64,000 nt of DNA, from the NCBI RefSeq assembly GCF_015210005.1, contig NZ_MU158698.1, forward strand, positions 2,961,273 to 3,025,272. The letters are read 5' to 3'. Shown piece after piece: positions 16,451 to 25,749 of the stretch. A model generated the notes under the pieces. That model made no database searches. It saw only the letters and a program-made list of their open reading frames with translations, and was not told the origin of the DNA. This DNA comes from Sphingobacterium hungaricum. Its GTDB lineage: Bacteria > Bacteroidota > Bacteroidia > Sphingobacteriales > Sphingobacteriaceae. Numbering within the stretch: the first letter of the stretch is position 1; every line of letters starts with the position of its first letter. The position numbers and the translations under genes are program-made.

Positions 16451-17803
16451 ATGAAAAAAATTGATACGAGGATTTTAGTTGTGGATGATCAAGATGAGGT
16501 GTTGATAGCTTCGAAATTGATTTTGAAGCGAACCTTTGAGTATGTGTATACATTAAACGATCCGAAAAAAATATTAGCATTTCTCGCCGAATGCTCGATA
16601 GACATTATTCTTTTAGATATGAATTTTCGGGTGGGTTACGAAGATGGGAAAGAAGGCATTTATCGGTTTAAAGAAATCAAAGAACATTTTCCGGCGATTA
16701 AATTGATATTAATGACTTCTTACGGAAATGTTGAAACTGCAGTTGAAGGAATTAAATTGGGAGCGATAGATTATATTCTAAAACCTTGGGATAATGAGAA
16801 GTTGATTGAAACAATCAAACAGACTGTCAAGCAGATTCGTAAAACAAAATCCAACCCGACTGTATCCGAGACGAAATATTTTATCGGCGATTCAATCGCT
16901 ATCAAAGAAGTGTATAAGCTTGGTGAGCGTTTGGCAAAAACGGATGCAACTGTTCTAATCCTTGGTGAAAATGGTACTGGAAAATTTGTGCTTGCCGATT
17001 ATATCCATAAAAATTCAGCTCGAAAAGATAAACCCTTTGTGCATGTAGATTTAGGTGCGTTGCACGAAAATTTATTTGAAAGCGAATTGTTCGGTTATTC
17101 AAAAGGAGCGTTTACGGATGCATTTCAGGATAAAGCCGGAAGATTTGAAACGGCGAACGAAGGGACGATTTTTTTGGATGAAATCGGAAATATTCCTTTG
17201 CATTTGCAATCAAAATTGTTGCAAGTTATTCAAAATAAATCGGTAACGCGCTTGGGAGAATCTAAACCTCGATCCTTAAACGTCCGTATTATTACTGCGA
17301 CAAACGTTGATTTGCAAAAAGCTGTTGATGAAAAGCTATTTCGTGAAGATTTGTTTTATAGAATCAATACCATGTCTTTGTCGCTTCCGTCGCTAAAGAA
17401 TCGTTTGGAAGATTTGGAAGCCATGACTAATTTTTTTATTGATCAGTTTTCTGAAAAATATCAAGTCCAAATCAACCCTGTTGCTCTGCAGTTAATCGAA
17501 AAATTGAAGCGATATAGTTGGCGAGGAAATATTAGAGAATTACAAAATAGGGTAGAGCGGGCTGTTATTTTAGCAGAACGCGAAGAATTAACTCTTGAAA
17601 ATTTAGGATTTTCGGATGAGAATTTTTCGTCATTTCAAAAATCAGATACAACCCTAAGCGAAGTCGAACGTCAGTTTATTGTGCAAGCGTTGAAAAAAAA
17701 TCATGGAAATATTTCTAGATGTGCAGAAGAGTTAGGTGTTTCTAGACCTGCTTTGTATAGGAAATTAGAAAAGTATCATATAGAAATCCAAAAAGATGAA
17801 TAG
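16451..17803 (+). CDS. Sigma-54-dependent response regulator (NtrC family)
   Basis: A 450-aa regulator with three domains. The receiver (about 1-125) has acidic D12/D13 and phospho-acceptor D56 in LLDMNF. The AAA+ domain (about 145-375) has Walker A GENGTGK near 172 and GAFTDA at 219-224, a variant of the GAFTGA loop that contacts sigma-54, followed by FLDEIGN. The C-terminal Fis-type helix-turn-helix is SRCAEELGVSRPALYRKLEKY. It overlaps the kinase gene by 8 bases, forming a two-component pair. Position opposite the efflux operon suggests that operon is its target. It would drive sigma-54 promoters once phosphorylated. Confidence 0.93.
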   Translation: MKKIDTRILVVDDQDEVLIASKLILKRTFEYVYTLNDPKKILAFLAECSIDIILLDMNFRVGYEDGKEGIYRFKEIKEHFPAIKLILMTSYGNVETAVEGIKLGAIDYILKPWDNEKLIETIKQTVKQIRKTKSNPTVSETKYFIGDSIAIKEVYKLGERLAKTDATVLILGENGTGKFVLADYIHKNSARKDKPFVHVDLGALHENLFESELFGYSKGAFTDAFQDKAGRFETANEGTIFLDEIGNIPLHLQSKLLQVIQNKSVTRLGESKPRSLNVRIITATNVDLQKAVDEKLFREDLFYRINTMSLSLPSLKNRLEDLEAMTNFFIDQFSEKYQVQINPVALQLIEKLKRYSWRGNIRELQNRVERAVILAEREELTLENLGFSDENFSSFQKSDTTLSEVERQFIVQALKKNHGNISRCAEELGVSRPALYRKLEKYHIEIQKDE

Positions 17804-19124
17804 CAAAAAAATCACTTGGTTAGTTGTCGTACGAATTGTTTTTGCATTATTTCTTTTAGCTCTGGGAATTTGGCTGTTCACCGTTGGTAAGATGTATTCT
17901 TCTATTTTTATTGGTCTATTGTTTTTACTTGTCATCATCGACTTATTCAAATTGCTATATGACTATTTTAATCAAATTGATAAGGTGATTCTTTCGATGC
18001 TGTATGATGATTATACCATTGATTTAAAGAGAACCAGCCATGATCATACGTACAACCATTTGGTTGACCTTTTTGAAAAGAATAAAGAAAAGGAAGCAAA
18101 TCGGGCATCAGAAACATTAATATTTAATCAATTATTGAATGGGATTGATTCAGGTATTTTGATTTTAAAAGGAGAGCATGTCGATCGAGAAGTGATTTTG
18201 GTCAACCAGTATTTTAAGAATTATTTTGATTTGCCGAATCTTACAGATTGGCGGTTTCTAAAGCCATTCATTCCTGCATTCTGCCAAGTAATCGAAGAGC
18301 GCAACTTTACGGAATTTAAAACAACGCTGGATATTCAGGTCGACAAGAAGGAACGTCAGACGTTTGTTGTGCAAACTTCCCTTTCAAAGATTCATGGCGA
18401 GACCTACTACATTATTTTGTTAGATTCTATACAACGGGTAATTGATTCGAAAGAGAATGAGGCTTGGATTTCAATCATGAAAATCATTTCACACGAGCTG
18501 ATGAATTCATTGGCGCCTATTCATGCGCTGGCCTACAATATTCAAGAAATAAGTAAACAAGAAGATATATCAGAAGAAGATAAAGAGGACATTCAGACGA
18601 GCGTTTCGACCATTATCAATCGGAGTAACCACCTACAGGAATTTGTTGAGCGATATAGGAAATTGACCATGCTTCCGACTCCTCAAAAGAAAAAAGAAAA
18701 CTTAGCTCAGGTCGTTGATCAGGTACTTCAGAACTTCCTGCTTCTCGCAAAGAGTAAAGGCATTGATTTAAAAACAAGTATACCAGAAGGAATTGATTTT
18801 TTAGTGGATGTTTCCCAATTTGAACAAGTATTAATCAATCTAATGACCAATAGTTTGTATGCAGTTGAAAATGCAGAAAAAAAGGAAATCGCTATTGCTA
18901 GCTACCTCCAGCAAAATAGATTATACATTGAATTATCCGATACAGGAACTCTAGTCGATACAGAAATTGTCAAGAAAATCTTTTTGCCATTTTATACTAC
19001 CCGAAAAAATGGCGCTGGAATAGGGTTGACGCTCTCCAAAAGCATCATGGAAGCGCATAAGGGGTATCTATTTTATCAGCAAAAAGAAGAGAAGAATGTA
19101 TTAGTGATGGTGTTTGTTCTTTAA
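17796..19124 (+). CDS. Sensor histidine kinase (NtrB/NtrY-like)
   Basis: A 442-aa inner membrane kinase. Two membrane helices lie at about residues 8-27 and 31-52 with almost no periplasmic loop, so it probably senses within the membrane or cytoplasm. A PAS-like segment follows (about 105-215). The HisKA box is IISHELMNSLAPIHALAYNI with phospho-accepting H233. The HATPase domain shows the N box (INLMTNSLYAVENA), a G1 region ELSDTGTL in place of the usual DNG/DTG form, and GAGIGLTLSKSIM. It overlaps and should phosphorylate the upstream NtrC-type regulator. Confidence 0.92.
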   Translation: MNSKKITWLVVVRIVFALFLLALGIWLFTVGKMYSSIFIGLLFLLVIIDLFKLLYDYFNQIDKVILSMLYDDYTIDLKRTSHDHTYNHLVDLFEKNKEKEANRASETLIFNQLLNGIDSGILILKGEHVDREVILVNQYFKNYFDLPNLTDWRFLKPFIPAFCQVIEERNFTEFKTTLDIQVDKKERQTFVVQTSLSKIHGETYYIILLDSIQRVIDSKENEAWISIMKIISHELMNSLAPIHALAYNIQEISKQEDISEEDKEDIQTSVSTIINRSNHLQEFVERYRKLTMLPTPQKKKENLAQVVDQVLQNFLLLAKSKGIDLKTSIPEGIDFLVDVSQFEQVLINLMTNSLYAVENAEKKEIAIASYLQQNRLYIELSDTGTLVDTEIVKKIFLPFYTTRKNGAGIGLTLSKSIMEAHKGYLFYQQKEEKNVLVMVFVL

Positions 19125-19162
19125 GTAATACAATATCCCAATTCTGGTTTTAAGAAATTACG

Positions 19163-19753
19163 TTACGCTTGCCTAGTCACTAATTTAGCCACATATTTTC
19201 CAATAATGTCAAATTCCAAGTTCACTGTAGAGCCGACCTGTACACTTTTTAGATTTGTGTTTTCCAATGTGTAGGGAATAATTGCAACCGAAAAACTGTT
19301 CTCTTTGGAATTAACAACCGTTAGGCTAATCCCGTTCACAGTGATTGAGCCTTTCTCGACGGTGATATATTCTTGTGCAGGTGAATAACTAAATGTGTAT
19401 AGGAAACTTCCATGCTGATCTTCTATGGATTCACAGGTTGCGACAGTATCCACATGACCTTGTACAATGTGTCCATCAAATCGACCATTTGCAACCGTAC
19501 ATCTTTCTAAATTAACGACATCATCTACCTGCAACTCTTTGAGATTTGTTTTTTCTAATGTTTCATGAATTGCCGTGACTTTGTAAATCTTATCTTCTAA
19601 ACCTACAACTGTAAGGCAAACTCCGTTATGAGAGACACTTTGGTCGATTTTTAGTTCATGTGTAATAGGAGATTCTAAAAAATAGTGGATATTATTCTCA
19701 TCATTTTCAATTTTTTTTACAACAGCAATTGCTTCAATAATACCTGTAAACAT
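19163..19753 (-). CDS. ribE: Riboflavin synthase, alpha subunit
   Basis: The enzyme dismutates two 6,7-dimethyl-8-ribityllumazine to riboflavin and a pyrimidinedione. The start at 19753 gives the canonical N-terminus MFTGIIEAIAVV and 196 aa; the open frame upstream to 19831 lacks family similarity. Two lumazine-binding repeats are visible, each with a GxxLTV motif (VSHNGVCLTVVG and ITVNGISLTVVN) and an H-G-HIVQGHVDTVA segment. It is convergent with the kinase gene and monocistronic here. No FMN riboswitch is seen upstream. Confidence 0.95.
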   Translation of the reverse strand: MFTGIIEAIAVVKKIENDENNIHYFLESPITHELKIDQSVSHNGVCLTVVGLEDKIYKVTAIHETLEKTNLKELQVDDVVNLERCTVANGRFDGHIVQGHVDTVATCESIEDQHGSFLYTFSYSPAQEYITVEKGSITVNGISLTVVNSKENSFSVAIIPYTLENTNLKSVQVGSTVNLEFDIIGKYVAKLVTRQA

Positions 19754-19825
19754 AGTTCTAAGCGGATTTTTAACAAAGTTAGGCATTATATTATGTAAGC
19801 CATTTAAAAAAAATAAAAATAAATT

Positions 19826-19855
19826 TTGCATAGTGTATAAAATACACTATCTTTG
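19826..19855 (+). promoter_or_regulatory. Consensus promoter with palindrome, small-RNA unit 1
   Basis: TTG (19826-19828), a 19-base spacer and TATCTTTG (19848-19855) match the Bacteroidota promoter consensus exactly. A perfect palindrome TAGTGTAT-AAA-ATACACTA (19831-19849) fills the spacer and reaches into the -7 box, a likely repressor site. Confidence 0.65.
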
Positions 19856-19858
19856 TGT

Positions 19859-19926
19859 CATCATAATTTAGGTTTATAATTGGTTATAAAGGTTTTCATT
19901 CTCCCCGTTTGAAAACCTTTTTTATT
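19859..19926 (+). ncRNA. Putative small RNA 1
   Basis: A transcript starting about four bases after the -7 box would be roughly 65 nt. It ends in a strong hairpin (AAAGGTTTTCA / TGAAAACCTTT, 19888-19920) with a U run to 19925. There is no credible open reading frame between promoter and terminator. It shares the segment TTTAGGTT with the second unit downstream. I do not recognise an RNA family; the call rests on promoter plus terminator. Confidence 0.5.
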
Positions 19927-19989
19927 TCCCTGACTATGAGATTCTTAAAGAAAAATTAAAAAATAATTCAATTAATAAGATAAAAATAT

Positions 19990-20021
19990 TTGCAAGATAT
20001 ATTGTTTATTATATATCTTTG
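19990..20021 (+). promoter_or_regulatory. Consensus promoter, small-RNA unit 2
   Basis: TTG (19990-19992), 21-base spacer, TATCTTTG (20014-20021). An inverted repeat AGATATAT / ATATATCT (19995-20002 and 20011-20018) again overlaps the -7 box, although its A/T-only makeup makes chance more likely. Confidence 0.55.
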
Positions 20022-20024
20022 TTC

Positions 20025-20102
20025 AGGTTTAGGTTGATTACCTCTTACAAGAGGTTAATTTTAAGGCCTGAGCAGTCGCCCGACTGTCTCAGGCTTTTTC
20101 TT
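20025..20102 (+). ncRNA. Putative small RNA 2
   Basis: The predicted transcript is about 75 nt: TTTAGGTT near the 5' end, a small hairpin CCTCT-TACA-AGAGG (20041-20054), then a strong terminal hairpin GCCTGAGCAGT / ACTGTCTCAGGC (20066-20094, one bulged T) with a U-rich tail to 20102. No start codon with a plausible reading frame lies inside. It repeats the promoter/TTTAGGTT/terminator plan of unit 1. The family is unknown. Confidence 0.5.
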
Positions 20103-20325
20103 TTCAAGCTATCGTGAATTCGTTACTAATATCCTTAACGTGATTTAAATGTGGTTTTTAAAAGGAATAATGAAATCCTCTAAACTGGTCATGCTTTCTT
20201 AATTTAATTTATTAGTTGGATTAATAAATCAAACTTTAACAAAAAGTACTATTTTTATCGTTTGTAGTTTTTTAACCACAAATTAAAAGTTAGATACATC
20301 TAATTATTTTTCATATTCTTCTTCA
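20103..20325. other. Gene-free A/T-rich leader region of the PUL
   Basis: Together with the two small-RNA units this completes the 638-base stretch between ribE and the GH2 gene. I see no coding region and no tRNA here, only A/T-rich sequence leading to the paired operator at 20326. Confidence 0.5.
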
Positions 20326-20362
20326 ACTATAACGTTTTCGGAAATTATGCAAACGGTTGTGT
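20326..20362. promoter_or_regulatory. Bipartite LacI-like operator, copy A
   Basis: ACTATAACGTTTTCG, nine bases, then CAAACGGTTGTGT. The same layout recurs at 25750-25786. The two cores AACGTTTTCG and AACGGTTGTG are 21 bp apart. CG-centred AACGTT cores are typical of LacI-family operators. It lies 30 bases before the GH2 start. Confidence 0.6.
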
Positions 20363-20391
20363 TTGTCGATTAAATATTTTGAAGACTAATT

Positions 20392-22536
20392 ATGAATATA
20401 TTTAAACCAGATTATTTACTGAAGTCCTTTTTATTTATTATGATTTATAAAATAGCAGTCTTTTTATTTTTTATCTTGCTTTTTAGCAATAAGCCCATTC
20501 TAGCTCAATCAAGACAGACGATTTCTTTCAATACCGATTGGCAGTTTTACAAAGCCAATAACGGTACGTTTTTTACAGAATTTGATAATGGAGCTAAATA
20601 TATTGAGTCCCAAGGTCAATGGACTGGGCTAGAAGTTTGGGAGAAGATAAGCTTACCCCATACTTTTAATAAAGATGACATGCAGTTGGATCGCAATTTC
20701 TTTGAAGGTAAAGCAGTTTACAAAAAGAAATTCACTACGGTTGCGAATCAACAAAATAAACGAACCTTCATTAAATTCGAGGGCGTTGGTTCCGTTGCCC
20801 ACATTTATATCAATAACAATTACATCGGGGAACATAAAGGCGGTTATTCGATGTTTGTGTTTGAAATTACCAATTCGATAAAATACGATGCTGAAAATAC
20901 CATTGTTGTGATCGCAGATAATAAAGCGCGCAAAGATGTACTTCCAATAAACCAATTTTTATTTCCAATGTATGGTGGAATTTATAGGCCAGTCTCATTA
21001 ATAACTACGGAAAAAACAAATTTTCTGGTCACGGATCAAGCTTCTGCTGGAATTTACATTCGTCAAAAAAATGTGTCAAGTAAAAGTGCTGATTTGTTAA
21101 TTGAATCAAAGTTAGAAACAAAAGAAAAAAATATTCAGCATGCTGAGCTTATACTTGAAATTAAGGACCATTCCGGTAAAATTATTCAAACTCAAAAAAA
21201 TCCAGTTCAAATTTCACCTCAAGGAACTACTTACTTGAATCAGAAATTAACCGTAAAAAGCCCACATCTTTGGGACGGTGTGCGCGACCCGTATTTGTAT
21301 TCATTGACGGCTAAAATAATCGTCAATGGCAAAGAAATGGACAACATTACCGAACCTTTAGGAATTCGTCATTTTGAATTAGTTGCTGGAAAGGGAATGT
21401 TTTTAAATGGAAAACAGTATCCTATGTATGGCGTTTGTCGACATCAAGACGAATGGGGATATGGTTCTGCGTTATCCTTTTCTCAGCATAAACGCGATAT
21501 GGAAATGATTCGGGAGATGGGCGCGACGACTTTGAGATTAGCACATTATCAACAATCCTCTGATATGTACAGTTTGGCAGATTCGCTAGGATTATTGGTT
21601 TGGGCAGAAATTCCATTCGTTAACCGTGTTTCATATTATGAAAACGACAATGCAAAGCAACAAATGACAGAATTGGTCAAACAAAATTTTAATCATCCTT
21701 CGATTTACATTTGGGGAGTACATAATGAGGTGTATTCTTCGACTCCCGATGAACAGGTTCCAGTTTTATCGAGAGAGTTGAATGATATTGCAAAGACTTT
21801 GGACCCAGACCGCTTAACAGTTGCGGTTTCTGGTTACAATGAAATTAATCGTCCTGCGAATTTATCGTCTGATGTTCAAGGCATAAATCATTATTTCGGA
21901 TGGTATGGAGGTGAAATTGAAGATTTAAAACCTTGGGCAGAATCCCTACAGCGGGATTATCCCGAATATAAAGTCATGCTTTCCGAATATGGTGCAGATG
22001 GCAATATAGATATCGGTGCAGAAAAAGTGGAAATGCCAAAAGATGTGGTTACAGGAAAATCATTTCCAGAAAATTATCAAACGGAAACACATATCCAACA
22101 ATGGGCAATCATCGAATCGCATCCAATTATCGTTGCGTCATATGTGTGGAACATGTTTGAATTTGCGGTTCCTGCATGGAATAGAGGTGGCGTCAATGCG
22201 AGAAATTTAAAAGGTTTGGTAACATTTGACCGCAAGCGCAAGAAGGATTCATTTTTTTGGTACAAAGCCAATTGGAATCCAGAACCGATGATTTATTTAG
22301 CAAATAGAAGAGATAAAGAGAGGACAGAAGCAAGCACGAAAATTCAGGTTTTTTCTAACCTTGAAGCTGTGACTATTCGTGTAAACGGTAAAGAATATCA
22401 AGCCGTAAAAGGTGTAAATTCAAGACATTGGGTTGTAGAAAATGTATCGTTGAATAAAGGCGAAAATACCATTGTGGCAACTGGAAAAAATAAAAATCAA
22501 GAATTATCGGATGAGATGAAATGGAATCTCAATTAA
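20392..22536 (+). CDS. Glycoside hydrolase family 2 (beta-galactosidase type)
   Basis: A 714-aa exported enzyme. The signal peptide is clearest from the internal Met at 20440 (MIYKIAVFLFFILLFSNKPILAQ), so the start may be there. Order: sugar-binding jelly roll (DWQFYKAN ... FEGVGSVAHIYINNNYIGEHKGGYSMF), immunoglobulin-like domain, and TIM barrel with YGVCRHQDEWGYGSAL. The acid/base is E446 in WGVHNEVY and the nucleophile is E532 in MLSEYGADG. A C-terminal DUF4982-like segment follows. GH2 enzymes include beta-galactosidases, glucuronidases and mannosidases. The neighbours GH20 and GH29 favour galactosidase, but the substrate is inferred. It is first in the enzyme operon. Confidence 0.88.
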   Translation: MNIFKPDYLLKSFLFIMIYKIAVFLFFILLFSNKPILAQSRQTISFNTDWQFYKANNGTFFTEFDNGAKYIESQGQWTGLEVWEKISLPHTFNKDDMQLDRNFFEGKAVYKKKFTTVANQQNKRTFIKFEGVGSVAHIYINNNYIGEHKGGYSMFVFEITNSIKYDAENTIVVIADNKARKDVLPINQFLFPMYGGIYRPVSLITTEKTNFLVTDQASAGIYIRQKNVSSKSADLLIESKLETKEKNIQHAELILEIKDHSGKIIQTQKNPVQISPQGTTYLNQKLTVKSPHLWDGVRDPYLYSLTAKIIVNGKEMDNITEPLGIRHFELVAGKGMFLNGKQYPMYGVCRHQDEWGYGSALSFSQHKRDMEMIREMGATTLRLAHYQQSSDMYSLADSLGLLVWAEIPFVNRVSYYENDNAKQQMTELVKQNFNHPSIYIWGVHNEVYSSTPDEQVPVLSRELNDIAKTLDPDRLTVAVSGYNEINRPANLSSDVQGINHYFGWYGGEIEDLKPWAESLQRDYPEYKVMLSEYGADGNIDIGAEKVEMPKDVVTGKSFPENYQTETHIQQWAIIESHPIIVASYVWNMFEFAVPAWNRGGVNARNLKGLVTFDRKRKKDSFFWYKANWNPEPMIYLANRRDKERTEASTKIQVFSNLEAVTIRVNGKEYQAVKGVNSRHWVVENVSLNKGENTIVATGKNKNQELSDEMKWNLN

Positions 22537-22545
22537 TTAGTAGAA

Positions 22546-24153
22546 ATGTATAAGAGCGGATTATTATTTTTTATTCTTTTCATTAGTCTGAATGTCAATG
22601 CGCAGTTTGTTGGCATTATCCCACAACCTCAAGAAGTCGTTGAAGCAAAGGATAGTTTATCCGTTAAAGGATATTTGAATATTGCGTATGGTAGTGAGAC
22701 GAATGTTTCGACCATTCAATATGTAAGAAAAGAATTGGCAAATAAATTTCAATTGCTTAGTGCTACAAATTCAAATTCCAAAACCACTATCACTTTTAGG
22801 CAAAGTAAATCGAAAACTAAAACTAATGGTGCATATTCATTAACTGTTAACGATAATGGAATTTTCATTGAGGCATCGACTCCCGAAGGGTTTCTTTACG
22901 GAGCTTCAAGTTTGATACAACTATTATCTTATCATCAATCAAAATCTGGAATCAAAATTCCTTATGTAAAAATAACAGATGAACCTTCGAATCAATGGAG
23001 AGGTTTTATGCTCGATGAGTCAAGGCATTTTTTTGGAAAGGAAAAAGTCAAACAGCTTTTGGACTGGATGGCTTTTTATAAGTTGAATAAATTTCATTGG
23101 CACTTGACAGATGAACCAGCCTGGCGAATAGAGATTAAACAGTATCCATTCTTGACTTTGGTCGGTGGCGTTGGGAATTACACAAATCCCATTAGTCCGG
23201 CACAATATTATACCCAAGAAGACATTCGGGAGATAGTTTCGTATGCGTCTGATTTACAGATAGAAGTAATTCCAGAAATTGATATGCCGGGTCATGCGAC
23301 TGCTTCTAATCGCGCATATCCACAATTTTCTGGCGGAGGAACAAAAGACCATCCTGATTTTACTTTTCATCCTGCCAAAGAAGGAACATATCAATACCTC
23401 AACAATATTCTCCAAGAAACAAATAATTTATTTCCTTCGAATATGTTGCATTTGGGTGGTGATGAGGTTTCTTACGGAAGTGATGCGTGGAATCAAGATT
23501 TGAGCATTCAGAAACTGAAAGCCGATAAAAAATTAGAAAATAACAAAGCCGTTGAAACGTACTTTATGCAAAGGATGGCGGATTCAGTTTATGCAATGGG
23601 AGCCAAAGTATTGGTTTGGGATGAAATGGCAGAAGCCGATTTGCCAAGAGATAAAACCATACAATTCTATTGGCGACATGATAAACCAGCGCAATTGGAT
23701 TTGTTGTTAAAGAATGGTTTTCAGGTAATTATCTGTCCTAGAATTCCATTTTATTTTGATTTTGTACAAGAAGATTCACATCGATACGGACGTAAATGGA
23801 ACAAGGATTTTAATTCATTGAGTACGGTTTATCATTTTGATATGGAGAATATTAAGGCAAAAGAAACTTTTCCAAATCAGATATTGGGCTTGCAGGGAAA
23901 TTTGTGGACCGAAAGAGTGACGGATACAGACCGATTCGATTTTATGGTTTTTCCTCGTATTTCTGCTTTGGCAGAAAGTGCTTGGACAAATAAAAATCGT
24001 AAAAACTTTGCTAATTTTCAGACCATTTTAAGAAAGCATTTGTTATTGTACAAATCGGCTGGGCTCTATTATTTTGACCCGTTTAATCCTCAAAATAATC
24101 CTGAACCCAACGTAAATAATAGCACAAAAAAGTACATTGATAACCCAGAATAA
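22546..24153 (+). CDS. Beta-N-acetylhexosaminidase (GH20)
   Basis: A 535-aa exported enzyme (signal peptide MYKSGLLFFILFISLNVNAQ) that releases terminal beta-linked GlcNAc or GalNAc by substrate-assisted catalysis. The N-terminal GH20b domain (about 20-140) precedes the catalytic barrel with GFMLDESRHFFGKEKVKQLLD, KFHWHLTDEPAWRIEI, IPEIDMPGHA and the catalytic pair D306-E307 in HLGGDEVSYG. It starts 9 bases after the GH2 stop, so the genes are probably co-transcribed. There is no lipobox, suggesting a periplasmic location. Confidence 0.93.
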   Translation: MYKSGLLFFILFISLNVNAQFVGIIPQPQEVVEAKDSLSVKGYLNIAYGSETNVSTIQYVRKELANKFQLLSATNSNSKTTITFRQSKSKTKTNGAYSLTVNDNGIFIEASTPEGFLYGASSLIQLLSYHQSKSGIKIPYVKITDEPSNQWRGFMLDESRHFFGKEKVKQLLDWMAFYKLNKFHWHLTDEPAWRIEIKQYPFLTLVGGVGNYTNPISPAQYYTQEDIREIVSYASDLQIEVIPEIDMPGHATASNRAYPQFSGGGTKDHPDFTFHPAKEGTYQYLNNILQETNNLFPSNMLHLGGDEVSYGSDAWNQDLSIQKLKADKKLENNKAVETYFMQRMADSVYAMGAKVLVWDEMAEADLPRDKTIQFYWRHDKPAQLDLLLKNGFQVIICPRIPFYFDFVQEDSHRYGRKWNKDFNSLSTVYHFDMENIKAKETFPNQILGLQGNLWTERVTDTDRFDFMVFPRISALAESAWTNKNRKNFANFQTILRKHLLLYKSAGLYYFDPFNPQNNPEPNVNNSTKKYIDNPE

Positions 24154-24159
24154 AAAATT

Positions 24160-25659
24160 ATGATTAAGAAAATTCAAATTTCTCTCTTATGTCTATGCCT
24201 ATTGTCAATATCGGTTTCTTATGCACAATGGACAGGCCCAAAGAGAAAGCCAGCTCAACGAATTGAAGTCAAATACGGGCCAATTACTCCAAAAAATCGC
24301 ACGGATGAAAATATGGAACGTTTTCGTAATTATGGTTTGGGTCAATTTATCCATTGGGGATTGTATGCTATTCCAGGGAATGAATGGGAGGGTGTAAGTG
24401 CACGAGGCGGCGCGGCAGCATCGGAATGGATTCGATCATGGGGTGGTGCAACGGCTCCAAAGGATTGGAAAAACACCTACGATAATTTATACAAACAGTT
24501 TAATCCTAAAGATTTTGATGCCAAGAAATGGGCTAAACAAGCTAAAGATATGGGTGCTCGGTACATGATTTTTACGACAAAACATCATGATGGTTTTGCA
24601 ATGTGGCCAACGAAATATTCAGATTACAACATTTCTAAAACTCCCTATAAAAAGGATGTGACGAAAGAAATTGTGGATGCTTACACGGCAGAAGGAATTG
24701 ATGTTTATCTTTATTTTTCTGTATTAGAATGGAATAATCCTAATTATATGGGAGCTGAACCAAAAACACCAGAAGAAAAAGAAAAATTTCAAAAGTTTTT
24801 GGATTATACACGCAATCAGCTGTTGGAACTATTGACAAATTATCCTCAAACAAAAGGTCTTTGGTTTGATGGCACTTGGGATAAATCTTGGATTATGGCC
24901 TATGAATTTACCTATAATTTAGAGAAGGAATTGCGTACCAAATTTCCGGGAATAATCATTGGTTCTCGTTTTCGCAATGATGAATTTGGCAAAAGACATT
25001 TTGATTCTAATGGTGATATTTTAGGAGATTACGAACAAGGTTGGGAACGAAAACTGCCTGCGGAATTTGAATGGTTAGACGGAAATACATGGGATTGTGT
25101 AATGACCGTTCCGCCAAATGGTTGGGGATATATGAAAGATTGGAGTGGACTTTATACCAAAACTTCGGATGATTTAATAGATATGCTGATGCATTGTGTT
25201 TCAATGAATGGAAATCTTGTTTTGAATTTTGGTCCTGACGGAAATGGTAAAATGCATCCTGGTGAAGATATTTTGGCAAAAGAAATCGGAGAATGGATGA
25301 AAGTTAATTCTGAAGCAGTCTATGATGTTCGGCATGCTGGACTTTCTCCTTCGAAATTAGGCTATTTTACTCGCAAAGAAAACAATTTATACCTCACTGT
25401 TTTCAACCGTCCGGTAAACAATATTGTTCGTATTGCTGTTCCTAAAAAGTCAACAGAGGTTCCAAAAACTGCGAAACTTTTAGTTGATAGCAAAGAACTT
25501 AAAGTAGTACATTCAGATATTGGCCTTGACTTAGATCAGAGCACTTATTATGATGTGGTCTTGCCAGAAAATTTTAACGCTAAAAAAGCATTCGTAATTA
25601 AAATGGAACTTGGTGCGCCTAAAACTGCAGCAGAAAAGTTGATGGACGCGAAGATGTAA
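24160..25659 (+). CDS. Alpha-L-fucosidase (GH29)
   Basis: A 499-aa exported enzyme with signal peptide MIKKIQISLLCLCLLSISVSYAQ. GH29 motifs: FIHWGLYAIPGNEWEG, AKDMGARYMIFTTKHHDGFAMWPT, and the nucleophile D237 in LWFDGTWD. A C-terminal beta domain follows from about residue 400. It removes alpha-linked fucose from glycans by a retaining mechanism. The gene starts 6 bases after the GH20 stop and is followed by a terminator, so GH2-GH20-GH29 form one unit. The three activities together suit a fucosylated N-acetyllactosamine-type glycan. Confidence 0.93.
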   Translation: MIKKIQISLLCLCLLSISVSYAQWTGPKRKPAQRIEVKYGPITPKNRTDENMERFRNYGLGQFIHWGLYAIPGNEWEGVSARGGAAASEWIRSWGGATAPKDWKNTYDNLYKQFNPKDFDAKKWAKQAKDMGARYMIFTTKHHDGFAMWPTKYSDYNISKTPYKKDVTKEIVDAYTAEGIDVYLYFSVLEWNNPNYMGAEPKTPEEKEKFQKFLDYTRNQLLELLTNYPQTKGLWFDGTWDKSWIMAYEFTYNLEKELRTKFPGIIIGSRFRNDEFGKRHFDSNGDILGDYEQGWERKLPAEFEWLDGNTWDCVMTVPPNGWGYMKDWSGLYTKTSDDLIDMLMHCVSMNGNLVLNFGPDGNGKMHPGEDILAKEIGEWMKVNSEAVYDVRHAGLSPSKLGYFTRKENNLYLTVFNRPVNNIVRIAVPKKSTEVPKTAKLLVDSKELKVVHSDIGLDLDQSTYYDVVLPENFNAKKAFVIKMELGAPKTAAEKLMDAKM

Positions 25660-25679
25660 CATCTCAATTCGAGCTAAGT

Positions 25680-25709
25680 AAAAGCACTAAATGAAAGTTT
25701 AGTGCTTTT
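25680..25709 (+). terminator. Terminator after the GH29 gene
   Basis: A perfect stem AAAAGCACTAAA / TTTAGTGCTTTT with a six-base loop lies 20 bases after the stop. It separates the enzyme block from susC/susD. Confidence 0.8.
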
Positions 25710-25749
25710 GTCGTTAAATATCGTGGTAAACAGAATTATTTAAAAATCG

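Noticed and set aside
19754-19860. FMN riboswitch upstream of riboflavin synthase.
   Set aside because: None of the conserved RFN blocks (such as AGGGGCAGGGT-like cores) is present in the leader on either strand.
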